The notes under the pieces: model-generated | The model's database searches: none | The model's input: the letters and a program-made list of their open reading frames with translations, nothing else | What the model was told of the DNA's origin: nothing | Program-made: the position numbers and the translations under genes | Shown: positions 36,084 to 44,286 of the stretch, one piece after another | Numbering within the stretch: position 1 is the first letter of the stretch | How the letters are laid out: every line of letters starts with the position of its first letter | NCBI GenBank assembly: GCA_965221575.1 | Contig: CBDCSM010000012.1 | Span: 930,001 to 994,000 of the forward strand | Direction of reading: 5' to 3' | Source of the DNA: JAPPHA01 sp965221575 | GTDB taxonomy: Bacteria > Pseudomonadota > Alphaproteobacteria > Rhodobacterales > Rhodobacteraceae | Length of the DNA stretch: 64,000 bases

Positions 36084-36895
36084 CAGCCGCTGCTTCGTCG
36101 AAACACCCCTCCGATCTGAATCTGTTCAATGGAAACCGCCAGTCCGGTCTCGTCCGAGGTCGTCACGATCAAGCCGGAAACAGTCGCTTCGCCGGTAGCT
36201 GGCGTCGCGCGCCCCCTTTTCACGCCGGTCCTGAACTGACCCAGCGGAATCTCTAAATCAAATCCGATGACGCTCTGGTACACTCCGCACATCCCCGCGT
36301 CGGTCAGGTATGCTGTTCCGTGAGGCAAAATCCGCCCGTCGGCCGTCGGAATATGCGTGTGTGAGCCGACGACGAGTGACGCACGACCGTCGAGGAAATG
36401 CCCCATGGCGTTTTTTTCCGATGTCGCTTCCGCGTGAATGTCCACGATCACTGCGTCCGCACGACCTTTGAGCGGCGCCGTCCTGAGGGCCTCGTCGACC
36501 GCGGAGAACGGATCATCGAAGGTCGGTTTCATGAAGACGCGGCCAAGAACCTGCGCGACAAACACTCTTCGTCCCCCGGCCGTCTCGAAAAAACCGGCGC
36601 CACGTCCCGGCACCGCTTTCCCGTAATTCAACGGCCGCAGGATTCGTTGGTCCTGCTCCACGCCGTGGAGCATTTCCTTCTGGTCGAAAGCGTGATCGCC
36701 GAGCGTAAGGCAATCGGCGCCCGCATCAAAAAACTGGCGCGCATGCGCACAGGTCAGCCCTAGGCCATTCGTCGCGTTTTCCGCGTTGACGACGGCGAAG
36801 TCGATTGCGCGTTCGCTGCGCAGTTGAGGCAGGACGGTATGAACCGCTTGCCGCCCCGCCTTTCCGACCACATCTCCAAGGTAAAGCAATCTCAT
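36083..36895 (-). CDS. YmdB/TIGR00282-family metallophosphoesterase
   Basis: Calcineurin-fold phosphodiesterase of 270 residues related to Bacillus YmdB, which hydrolyses 2',3'-cyclic nucleotides. Metal-binding motifs are visible in order: GDVVGKAGRQ near the N-terminus, VVNAENATNG, LGDHAFDQKE, ADAVIVDIHAEATSEKNAMG and GSHTHIPTADG. Start ATG 36895. In many alphaproteobacteria this gene follows the 5-formyltetrahydrofolate cyclo-ligase gene, as it does here (107 bp gap). It is probably co-transcribed with the downstream EamA transporter. Confidence 0.92.
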   Translation of the reverse strand: MRLLYLGDVVGKAGRQAVHTVLPQLRSERAIDFAVVNAENATNGLGLTCAHARQFFDAGADCLTLGDHAFDQKEMLHGVEQDQRILRPLNYGKAVPGRGAGFFETAGGRRVFVAQVLGRVFMKPTFDDPFSAVDEALRTAPLKGRADAVIVDIHAEATSEKNAMGHFLDGRASLVVGSHTHIPTADGRILPHGTAYLTDAGMCGVYQSVIGFDLEIPLGQFRTGVKRGRATPATGEATVSGLIVTTSDETGLAVSIEQIQIGGVFRRSSG

Positions 36896-37002
36896 GAATC
36901 ACCGATATGTATCGCCATTGGAAACAACAAGCGGATTCGCCGAAAAACAGTCGGTGGCCGTGAATCGTTGACCCGCAACTGGCTCGCGGCCTCTCCTTCC
37001 GT

Positions 37003-37587
37003 TCACGGTTCAGCAACAATCACTCCGGCTTCGGTAACAATTGCATCGAGGCGCTGATCGTGTGCATCACGCGGAATCGCAGGGTGTTCCTGGTCAGAAT
37101 AGGCGAATCCGACGGCAACCAAGCGTCGGGCAGTTTGTTCACTCCTGGCACGCAGGATCTGAAGGGTCCGGTCGTAGAACCCTCCCCCGTATCCGAGCCT
37201 TGTGCAGGCCGAATCGAACGCAACGACAGGTACGATCAGCACATCCGGTTCAACAAATTCTCCGCTTTCCGGAATGGACGTGCCGAACGCGTTCCGGATC
37301 AGCGGGATACCTGGAATCCATTGCCGGAACTTGAGTGGCAGTCCTGAACCGCAAACGACAGGGACGCAGACAATCGAATTGAGTTCTGTCAAGTAAGACA
37401 TTGTATTTGTAGGATCAATTTCAGATCGAATCGGCAGGTACCCGGCCACGGTCCGTCCCTGGCCAAATTGATTCAGAAAACCGATTAACCGATCATTGGC
37501 GCGCCTGGTTGCAGACCCGCTCGCCGCGCATCGGCGGCGTTCGAGTGCGGATTCCCGAAGTTTAGCCTTGTTGTCCGCGATGTTCAT
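37003..37587 (-). CDS. 5-formyltetrahydrofolate cyclo-ligase
   Basis: Converts 5-formyl-THF to 5,10-methenyl-THF using ATP, recycling an inhibitory folate. The 194-residue product begins with the family pattern AKLRESALERRRCA and contains VAGYLPIRSEIDP, PDVLIVPVVAFDSACTRLGY and GGGFYDRTL, the phosphate-binding and substrate loops. Start ATG 37587. The gene lies directly downstream, on the same strand, of the 6S RNA candidate, a well-known arrangement (ssrS-ygfA) that extends from gammaproteobacteria to alphaproteobacteria. Confidence 0.93.
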   Translation of the reverse strand: MNIADNKAKLRESALERRRCAASGSATRRANDRLIGFLNQFGQGRTVAGYLPIRSEIDPTNTMSYLTELNSIVCVPVVCGSGLPLKFRQWIPGIPLIRNAFGTSIPESGEFVEPDVLIVPVVAFDSACTRLGYGGGFYDRTLQILRARSEQTARRLVAVGFAYSDQEHPAIPRDAHDQRLDAIVTEAGVIVAEP

Positions 37588-37645
37588 GAAGCCGATGACG
37601 CAGTTTTCGCGGAACAGGGGTAATTCGGCGGAACCGCCAATTCAA

Positions 37646-37824
37646 CCGTAGAGGCTGTCATATTTCCTGTGCGCCCGGTCATGCCAAGTGGGCACCGGAT
37701 GCGAAAGGCCAAGGCCAACCACAGAGCCAGCTCCCCAGAAAAACTTGTCGGCGACTGGAATATCGCAACTACCAGAAGGGCAGTATCCGCCTCTTGCGCA
37801 CTTAATCGACCCACACTCCTCGGG
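37646..37824 (-). ncRNA. ssrS: 6S RNA candidate
   Basis: Three lines support this. The position is immediately upstream of 5-formyltetrahydrofolate cyclo-ligase on the same strand. The sequence contains GGCTCTGTGGTTGGCC (minus strand near 37723), close to the E. coli 6S segment GGCGCTCCGCGGTTGGTG. It can fold as a long rod: outer pairs GAGG/CCTC and GTC/GAC, then GTGCGC (around 37802-37797) with GCGCAC (around 37674-37669), and an inner GCCGAC/GTTGGC stem. 6S RNA mimics an open promoter and sequesters sigma-70 polymerase in slow growth. Ends are approximate, taken from the pairing. A covariance search has not been run. Confidence 0.55.
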
Positions 37825-38695
37825 CAAGCACCAAAGGTAGAAGTCGGCTGCCAAACACCGCATCAATCATGTAACCGGCATTCGCACGATCCGGGTTTTG
37901 GGTGTATTCCCGAACGGTTCCAGCTGCCCGGTGGGAACGCCGTGTATTCCTGCATTCACGAATGCCCGCGAAATCACGAAGATTACTAGGTGCGGGGAAG
38001 ATGGTTCGGCTGCCAGGTTCCCCCGTCTCATCGTGACAGGCGAGTCCGGACCTCTTACGGCGCGGGAGGGAACAGCTCCCACTCCGAATGCGAGGCTCGC
38101 GCAGGGGCGACATCCCGGCAATTTCAGTCCGACCGGCCGCAAACATGCCGAAATGGACGACCGCAACCCAAGACTGACACACAAGGCAAATTCAATGTCA
38201 GGCCTTGCCAAATGTAATTCCCTCTCATCCGAGATAGTGACAAAGTCGCCCGAGGAGGATTTGGTGCTTGATTCCTTGCGAGCGGTCGAGAAGATGCGGG
38301 AAGCTGTGATTCCCAAGGAAACAACCTGTTGAACTGGCTGAACATGCCCTGCAAGGCGCCGTTGGAGGATGTATCCGGTGGTTTGGCGGGATTTGCCCGT
38401 CCCATGGCTCCGGGCTTTTCGCGATACGGCAACATCAGGAGATATCTCGCCGATCATGCCGCTTCAGCGGTGTTTTTTTGGCAGCTTTGGAACGAATCGT
38501 TCCACCGGCCGGCCAACGCTCCACGGTTCCGGGTCACGCCGGGAGGAATTGAGGCCGGACGGGGCCAGGGACGATGTGCAAAACTGGTATAACGGCGTGA
38601 CGCCAGCAGGCGCCGGGACAGGAAGGTCAGGACGGCCAGGATGGCCATTCGACCCGTCAAACCTGCAGGGGACCAGTTAGAGAGGACTTGCGACC
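37825..38695. other. Intergenic region between 6S RNA and sialidase gene
   Basis: About 870 bp. Open frames exist on both strands, the longest on the minus strand at 37867-38457 and on the plus strand at 37898-38332, but they lack ribosome binding sites and read as low-complexity Ser/Arg/Pro text. The zapA gene that often precedes 6S RNA in alphaproteobacteria is not recognisable. The last 12 bases before 38696 carry the GAGAGGA ribosome binding site of the sialidase gene. Confidence 0.4.
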
Positions 38696-39904
38696 ATGAA
38701 CGAAATCCATGACATTTCTCACCACGACATCTTTCGGCATCCCGAACACTGTGTGAACCAGGTATGTGCTCGTACGCTCGCGAACGGCGATATCGTGGCA
38801 GTGTTCAACGAGGAGCGGTTCCCGTTCCACCACGACAGCGGCCAGACCCTTATTGCCCGGTCGTCCGACGGGGGAGTCACGTGGTCGGATCCAGCCGTCG
38901 TGCTCCCCTGGACCGACACGAGCGGAAACTGGGACTGCGGGATATGCGAACTCGCGGACGGTTCCCTGATCGTCAATCTGACGATCACTGCATTCTTCAA
39001 GCGCGGCATACGCGCCGAGCAACCGTCTTGGAGTTCGAGACCGCACACGCGCGAATGGGGGGACTGGACATGGGCATTCAAGACACAGGGCTGGATCGGA
39101 ACCTATGTTGTGAAGTCCAGCGATGGCGGCAAGTCGTGGAGCGATCCGGTGCCGTGCAACGTCCGCCCGCTCAAACACGGCGGGTGCCGTTCCGGCTGCT
39201 GGCTGCTTCCGTCCGGCGCTCTCCTGATGGGACTGTACGGGCGAATCCGGGGATACGGTGAAGAGGGCGAGGGAGAATCCACGCGATCAGCACTGATCCG
39301 GTCCGACGACGGCGGATCCAATTGGGAATACTATTCCACGATCGCCTACGACCCGGCCTCGATCATCGACTATGAAGAACCGGCAGTACTGCGCCTCAGG
39401 GACGGAAGGTTGGTCTGCTTCTTGCGGACGCACGTCAATCCGAGCGGCGATGCGAAGAACCTGGTCATGACCATTTCCGAGGACGACGGTTTCTCTTGGA
39501 CACCGCCGAAGTGGACAAATATCTGGGGCTACCCCGCCGATCTCATCGCGCTTGCGGATGGCCGATACCTCATGGTCTACGGCTACCGTCGTCCTCCATA
39601 CGGAACGCGCGGAATGGTTTCCGAAGACGGCGTCACCTGGGACGTCGCCAATGAATTCGTGATCCGGGAAGGAGGGGTTCCCTCCAGCAGCGCGGTCTTT
39701 TCGCCTTCCTCAAGCCTCGGACGGGACTCGGGAGAAGGAGATGGCGGCGGTGGAATCGACTTCAACAATCCGGGCCTGTTTCAGCATATCGGATATCCGA
39801 CAGTGGTACAGGCGCCCGACGGGGCAATCGTCGCCTGCTATCACGAGTGGAACAACGAAAGGAATCCGCTGCAGTTTGTTCTCTGCACCCGCTTCAGGGT
39901 CTGA
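38696..39904 (+). CDS. Sialidase-family (BNR repeat) protein, cytoplasmic
   Basis: Six-bladed beta-propeller of 402 residues. Asp-box repeats are clear: SSDGGVTW, SSDGGKSW, SDDGGSNW, SEDDGFSW and a shorter SEDGVTW. There is no signal peptide, so the protein should act in the cytoplasm on an imported substrate. I do not see the N-terminal F/Y-R-I-P motif carrying the first arginine of the sialidase triad, so true sialidase activity is doubtful. ATG 38696 has GAGAGGA upstream. It converges with an ABC uptake operon encoded on the other strand, which may bring in its substrate. A glycoside hydrolase or lyase acting on another acidic sugar is possible. Confidence 0.82.
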   Translation: MNEIHDISHHDIFRHPEHCVNQVCARTLANGDIVAVFNEERFPFHHDSGQTLIARSSDGGVTWSDPAVVLPWTDTSGNWDCGICELADGSLIVNLTITAFFKRGIRAEQPSWSSRPHTREWGDWTWAFKTQGWIGTYVVKSSDGGKSWSDPVPCNVRPLKHGGCRSGCWLLPSGALLMGLYGRIRGYGEEGEGESTRSALIRSDDGGSNWEYYSTIAYDPASIIDYEEPAVLRLRDGRLVCFLRTHVNPSGDAKNLVMTISEDDGFSWTPPKWTNIWGYPADLIALADGRYLMVYGYRRPPYGTRGMVSEDGVTWDVANEFVIREGGVPSSSAVFSPSSSLGRDSGEGDGGGGIDFNNPGLFQHIGYPTVVQAPDGAIVACYHEWNNERNPLQFVLCTRFRV

Positions 39905-40076
39905 GACCACCCGACAATGATGTCGTTGCACACGCATTGATTCAATCTGGAGGTTCGAGCCGCGGTCCCTGAATGATCGAAACGGGTAACCCGTTCTGTT
40001 TCGTCAACCGGGGCCTTCGCGGCATGATCCCGACGCGAAGCCGTCAGGACGGCGCAACGCACCTGCAGGACCGGTT

Positions 40077-41177
40077 CTAGATCGATTCTCCGGTCTGGTC
40101 ATCGAACAGGTAGAGCCTGTTCATGTCGAATCCGTATTTCCCGCTCGTCATCGGCAGCGTATCGGGTCCAACGTCGATCGCGGCGGTTACCGGCGTGTCG
40201 CCGACCCGCGCGGCGAGAAACTGGCTCGACCCGATGTATTCCGCCACATCCACTTCGAGGCGAATTGGCGCAAGGGCTGCATCCCGAGCGCCCCCGGGAC
40301 TATCCGGTGCGGCAAAGTGCTCAGGCCGCAGCCCGATCCTGACCGTGCGCGAAGAAGTCGCGCTCACTCTCGCGGCAAGTTCCGGCGGCAGCGGAAGTTC
40401 AAATCCGTCACCGCGCACGGACACCGGATCCGAGCCCGTAATCTCCGCATCGAGAAAATTCATGGACGGAGACCCGATGAAACCGGCCACAAACAGGTTT
40501 TCGGGAGCATTGTACACCTCTCTCGGCGTGCCTACCTGCTGGATCTGGCCATCGTCCAGGATCACGATCCGATCCGCCATCGTCATCGCCTCGATCTGGT
40601 CGTGGGTGACATAGATCATCGTCCGTTCGAGTCTCTTGTGCAGGATCGACAACTCGGTTCGCATCGACGCCCGAAGTTTCGCATCGAGGTTGGAAAGCGG
40701 TTCATCGAACAGGAAACAGTAGGCATCACGGACGATCGAGCGCCCCATTGCCACTCGTTGGCGTTGCCCGCCGGACAGGTCCCTGGGCTTCCGTTCCAGA
40801 AACTCGGTCAGTTCGAGCATTTCGGCCGCCTTGCGCACGCGTTCCCTAATTTCGTCCTTCGGGGTCCTGCTGAGCCGCAGGGCAAATGACATGTTGGCGG
40901 CAACGTTCATGTGCGGATAGAGCGCGTAAGACTGGAACACCATCGCAATGTCGCGGGACTTCGGCGGCACCCAGGTCACATCGCGTCCGCCAATGTAGAT
41001 CGTGCCGCTTGTCACGTCTTCCAGTCCTGCAATCATCCTGAGCGTCGTCGACTTGCCACATCCGGACGGGCCGACGATTACCACGAATTCACCTTCCGCG
41101 ATCGAAAGGTTGAGTTCCGGTATGATGGTTTGTTCTCCGAACTTCTTGACCACGTTCTCCAGCATGATTCCGGACAT
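40077..41177 (-). CDS. Carbohydrate ABC transporter ATPase, UgpC/MalK type
   Basis: ATPase of 366 residues for a CUT1 sugar importer. ATG 41177 has AGGAGG at 5 nt; an upstream 28-residue extension is not family-like. Walker A GPSGCGKST (about 37-45), Q-loop in MVFQSYALYPHM, signature LSGGQRQRVAMGRS and Walker B YCFLFDEPLSNLD are intact. The C-terminal 130 residues form the TOBE/OB regulatory domain (RIGLRPEHFA). It is the last gene of the operon that starts with the Tat-exported binding protein, 120 bp after the second permease gene. Confidence 0.92.
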   Translation of the reverse strand: MSGIMLENVVKKFGEQTIIPELNLSIAEGEFVVIVGPSGCGKSTTLRMIAGLEDVTSGTIYIGGRDVTWVPPKSRDIAMVFQSYALYPHMNVAANMSFALRLSRTPKDEIRERVRKAAEMLELTEFLERKPRDLSGGQRQRVAMGRSIVRDAYCFLFDEPLSNLDAKLRASMRTELSILHKRLERTMIYVTHDQIEAMTMADRIVILDDGQIQQVGTPREVYNAPENLFVAGFIGSPSMNFLDAEITGSDPVSVRGDGFELPLPPELAARVSATSSRTVRIGLRPEHFAAPDSPGGARDAALAPIRLEVDVAEYIGSSQFLAARVGDTPVTAAIDVGPDTLPMTSGKYGFDMNRLYLFDDQTGESI

Positions 41178-41297
41178 TCGAACCTCCTGCGCGGTTTCCT
41201 GCGGATCAACCCGCAACCACGGTCGCCCGACTTGGCGGGTGTCGCTTGAAGGCGTTGCCATCGGGATCGACCACGCCCATTATTCTGTGCTCCCCGC

Positions 41298-42170
41298 TCA
41301 CCCTTTCATCCCCGACGTGATGACGTTGTCCATGAAGAAACGTTGCAATATCAGGAAAACGATCAGGCTCGGAATGATAAGCAGCGTGACCGCCGCGGCC
41401 CCCATTCCGTAGTATTGCGTTATATTCGTGCTTCCCTGGAGCGATGGCGAAAACTGGTTCAAACCGACCGGGAGCGTCCTCACGGAATCCGAAGTGCTCA
41501 TTATCAGCGGCCATAGGTACTGGTTGAAATTCTCCGCAAATGCCAGGATACCGACCGAGACACAGGCCGGAATTGAAAGCGGAAGCACAACCAGCAAAAA
41601 CCGCGCCCATAGTCCCGCGCCATCGATCGCTGCGGCGTCCTCCAGTTCACGTGGAATACTCAGGAAAAACTGCCGGAACAGATAAACGGAAAACGGACCG
41701 GCAACAGAGGGCAGAATGATCGACCACCGGTTCCCGACAAGTCCGAAATCCCCCATCATGCGATACAACGGTATCAGCATCACCTCGAACGGCATCATGA
41801 AGGACGCGAGAACGAGCCAGAAGAGGAGATCACGGCCGAAGAATCGCAGGCGCGCAAAGGCGTAGCCCGCAGCCGCGCCCAACACAATCGTGAGGAATGT
41901 CGACACGATCGCTATATACAGACTGTTGATGGTCCATTGTCCGATCGGCTTTTCCAAAACCCTCTCATAGTGTTCAAGGGAAAACTCGGTGGGAATCCAC
42001 TGCGGTGGATTGGTCAGTATTTCTCCAGTCGGTTTCAGCGAAGTGAGGATTACCCACAGCAGCGGAACAAACCACAGGATCGTGAACAGCAACCCTATCG
42101 CGACAATCGTCAAGCGAATGGCGCGTTCGCCCTGCCTGGTAGCCAGCATGCTCACGTCCGATCCGGCCAT
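41298..42170 (-). CDS. Carbohydrate ABC permease, MalG type
   Basis: Inner-membrane permease of 290 residues with six helices. The EAA loop appears as LEDAAAIDGAGLWARFLLVVLPLS, which contacts the ATPase. The N-terminal ILWFVPLLWVILTSLKPTGE and PTEFSLEHYERVLE are typical of MalG-type partners. Start ATG 42170 or GTG 42173, each touching the stop of the preceding permease (TGAGTGATG), so translation is coupled. It pairs with the MalF-type permease upstream. Confidence 0.9.
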   Translation of the reverse strand: MAGSDVSMLATRQGERAIRLTIVAIGLLFTILWFVPLLWVILTSLKPTGEILTNPPQWIPTEFSLEHYERVLEKPIGQWTINSLYIAIVSTFLTIVLGAAAGYAFARLRFFGRDLLFWLVLASFMMPFEVMLIPLYRMMGDFGLVGNRWSIILPSVAGPFSVYLFRQFFLSIPRELEDAAAIDGAGLWARFLLVVLPLSIPACVSVGILAFAENFNQYLWPLIMSTSDSVRTLPVGLNQFSPSLQGSTNITQYYGMGAAAVTLLIIPSLIVFLILQRFFMDNVITSGMKG

Positions 42171-42173
42171 CAC

Positions 42174-43046
42174 TCAGAAGTATTCCTTGTCCGCGCGCAA
42201 CAGCGTGAAACGCAATATCGTCAGGATCATGATGATCAGAAAGAGGACGACGCCAACCGCGGCCGCCATGCCCTGCTCAAATCGCACGAAGCCCTCCTGG
42301 AAGATATAGTAGACAACGCTGGTCGAATAATCGCTCGGGCCTCCCTGAGTGATAATATGGATGAGGCTGAAGACCCGCATTGCCTCAATCAGTGTGATCG
42401 TGATCACCAATGAGGAAACCGGGAGCAGAAGCGGAAACGTAACTCTCCAGAAAGACTGCCACGCATTTGCGCCGTCAATACGAGCGGCATCGAGCAGTTC
42501 ACTCGGAATACTCTGAAGTGCGCCGAGGAAGATCACCATTGCGAATCCTGCCTGCCACCAGGTCGTGATGAACGCAATCACCGGCAGAACAAGAACCGGT
42601 TCCTTCAGCCAGGCGATGCGGTCCGGCAATCCGAGCATACCGAGCCCCACATTCACCAGGCCAAACTGCGTCTGAAGCGTCCAGTTCCAGACGATTGCAA
42701 TAATCGTCGCCGTAAGGACAAATGGCGCAAAGAAAACAAGGCGCGAAATGGTATGGGTCGGCAACTTGCGATTCACATAAACCGCCATTGCCAGACCAAC
42801 GAAAAAGGACATCGGAACGACGATAATCGAATACTGGAACGTGATGATGAAGGCCCGACGGACCTCGGAGTTGGTCACCACCTCAACGAAATTCTCGAAA
42901 CCGATGTAGTTCCCCGGTCTCGGTCCAACCCGTGCGTCGGTGAAACTTGTCAGTATGCCTAGGAAAAACGGATAGATCCTGAAAATCAAGAACACGACCA
43001 GAAACGGAATGATGAATGTATAGGCAAACGGATTCACGCGTTTCAT
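42174..43046 (-). CDS. Carbohydrate ABC permease, MalF type
   Basis: A 290-residue permease with six helices starting MKRVNPFAYTFIIPFLVVFL at ATG 43046. The EAA loop reads SELLDAARIDGANAWQSFWRVTFPLL. Segments TDARVGPRPGNYIGFENFVE and ALQSIPSELLDAA match CUT1 UgpA/MalF partners. A longer frame to 43202 would add a polar extension without family support. It lies 214 bp downstream of the dioxygenase gene in the same direction and forms the membrane heterodimer with the MalG-type gene. Confidence 0.9.
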   Translation of the reverse strand: MKRVNPFAYTFIIPFLVVFLIFRIYPFFLGILTSFTDARVGPRPGNYIGFENFVEVVTNSEVRRAFIITFQYSIIVVPMSFFVGLAMAVYVNRKLPTHTISRLVFFAPFVLTATIIAIVWNWTLQTQFGLVNVGLGMLGLPDRIAWLKEPVLVLPVIAFITTWWQAGFAMVIFLGALQSIPSELLDAARIDGANAWQSFWRVTFPLLLPVSSLVITITLIEAMRVFSLIHIITQGGPSDYSTSVVYYIFQEGFVRFEQGMAAAVGVVLFLIIMILTILRFTLLRADKEYF

Positions 43047-43260
43047 CGCAATGAACCACCGGTGATCCGGGGATCCGGAGCGCCCCGCATCCCTGTTGTC
43101 GGGAGTGATCGGCGTGTAGTTCACCAACGGCGTAACGCAGGCTCGGCAACCTGGCACCCGAAGATGAAGGATGGAGGTATGCCTCCACTTCGCCGGCGGC
43201 ATGCCCCGCCGGCTAACTGGTCCGGGGTCGGACGCAGTGTCTGCCGTGTCCAGTAATTCA

Positions 43261-44157
43261 TCATTGTCTGACGCCGCCCGGTTCCCAGAACCATTCGTGT
43301 CTTTTGATCTTCAGATCCGGAAACCTGTTCCAGTAGTGTGCGACCGGGCTGTCCCGCCAACCGCTCTCGAGTGCCTCCCAGGAGAGCGTTTCGTCTCTGT
43401 CAGAGAAGTGGGGTTGAAACCACTCCTCGGCTATCATGTGGCTTGTTCCCGTGTAGCGAAAATCAGCCGAAAGCCGGAGTTTGTCCCGCGTCAGATTGTC
43501 TGCAGCAGCATGGACAGTGAGCATCTTGAACAGCAGGATATCCCCGCACCCGTACTCGGACTGCCGCCACACAAGACGAGGATCAACCTCAACGATCCTG
43601 CCCCCGGGGCCGGGCGCCGGTTGCGGCTCGAGAAAACCGGACTTGTGACTTCCCTCGAGAACCTTCAGTCCTCCGACCTCGAGCGGCACATCGCCCAGCG
43701 GAATCCAGCAGGAGATCGTCTCCGTAGAGCCGCCGACGAATATCCAGTCCTGGTGCGCCTGGGTGCCGCGCGCATTGTCCCGGGGAAATGCGATCCGCCC
43801 GATCGTCTGAGGGAAAGGAAACACTTCCTCCTCGAACAGGGCCTCCATGATGTCGATGATCTTCCGATTGAGTTTCAGGCCATGAAACGCCTCCAGTGCC
43901 TGAACCCGCGCATAGACGTCGGCGTACTCTTCGTCATTATCCGATATGGGCGCACGGTCCGACAATCCGTCGATCAGTCTTGCGCCGGGCCGCAACCACC
44001 CCGCCTGTTCACAGATTTCAAGAATCTGCCGTCTGACATCCAGTACCTGCGCCTCTGGGAGGATGTCCCGGAAAAACAGGTAGCCGTCCGTGCGCATCCG
44101 TTTCCGCATGCCTGCCGGGCTATCGAGTAGATCGTTTGATTCTGCAAATGGCGACAT
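43261..44157 (-). CDS. Phytanoyl-CoA dioxygenase family protein
   Basis: Fe(II)/2-oxoglutarate-dependent oxygenase of 298 residues. The double-stranded beta-helix core has the iron ligands HQD in GTQAHQDWIFVGGSTETIS and the distal His in LLFKMLTVHAAADNLT, with an arginine for 2-oxoglutarate (DKLRLSADFRYTG). ATG 44157 has GAGGTGG upstream. Bacterial members hydroxylate varied small molecules such as ectoine or phosphonates, and are abundant in marine and sponge-associated bacteria. Its location between a binding-protein gene and the permease genes suggests it acts on the imported compound. The substrate is unknown. Confidence 0.87.
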   Translation of the reverse strand: MSPFAESNDLLDSPAGMRKRMRTDGYLFFRDILPEAQVLDVRRQILEICEQAGWLRPGARLIDGLSDRAPISDNDEEYADVYARVQALEAFHGLKLNRKIIDIMEALFEEEVFPFPQTIGRIAFPRDNARGTQAHQDWIFVGGSTETISCWIPLGDVPLEVGGLKVLEGSHKSGFLEPQPAPGPGGRIVEVDPRLVWRQSEYGCGDILLFKMLTVHAAADNLTRDKLRLSADFRYTGTSHMIAEEWFQPHFSDRDETLSWEALESGWRDSPVAHYWNRFPDLKIKRHEWFWEPGGVRQ

Positions 44158-44226
44158 CTCACCACCTCATGATCGAGAAGACCCCAGGTCTTGCAAATGG
44201 CAGGATCTCGCCATCCCAGCCGCGGA

Positions 44227-44257
44227 CCGCGAGGGGTCGTTAGTCGTCCCCTCGCGG
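44227..44257 (-). terminator. Strong intra-operon hairpin after binding-protein gene
   Basis: A perfect 10-bp stem, CCGCGAGGGG (44227-44236) with CCCCTCGCGG (44248-44257) around an 11-nt loop, lies 30 bp past the stop of the solute-binding protein gene and 70 bp before the dioxygenase start. No T-run follows. Such stems often protect the binding-protein mRNA and reduce downstream transporter expression. Confidence 0.6.
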
Positions 44258-44286
44258 ATGAACGTACCTAGTTTGCCCGCGGCGGT

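Noticed and set aside
37867..38457. 196-codon minus-strand frame upstream of the 6S RNA candidate
   Set aside because: No ribosome binding site, Ser/Arg/Pro-rich text and competing plus-strand frame; does not resemble ZapA, the gene expected there.
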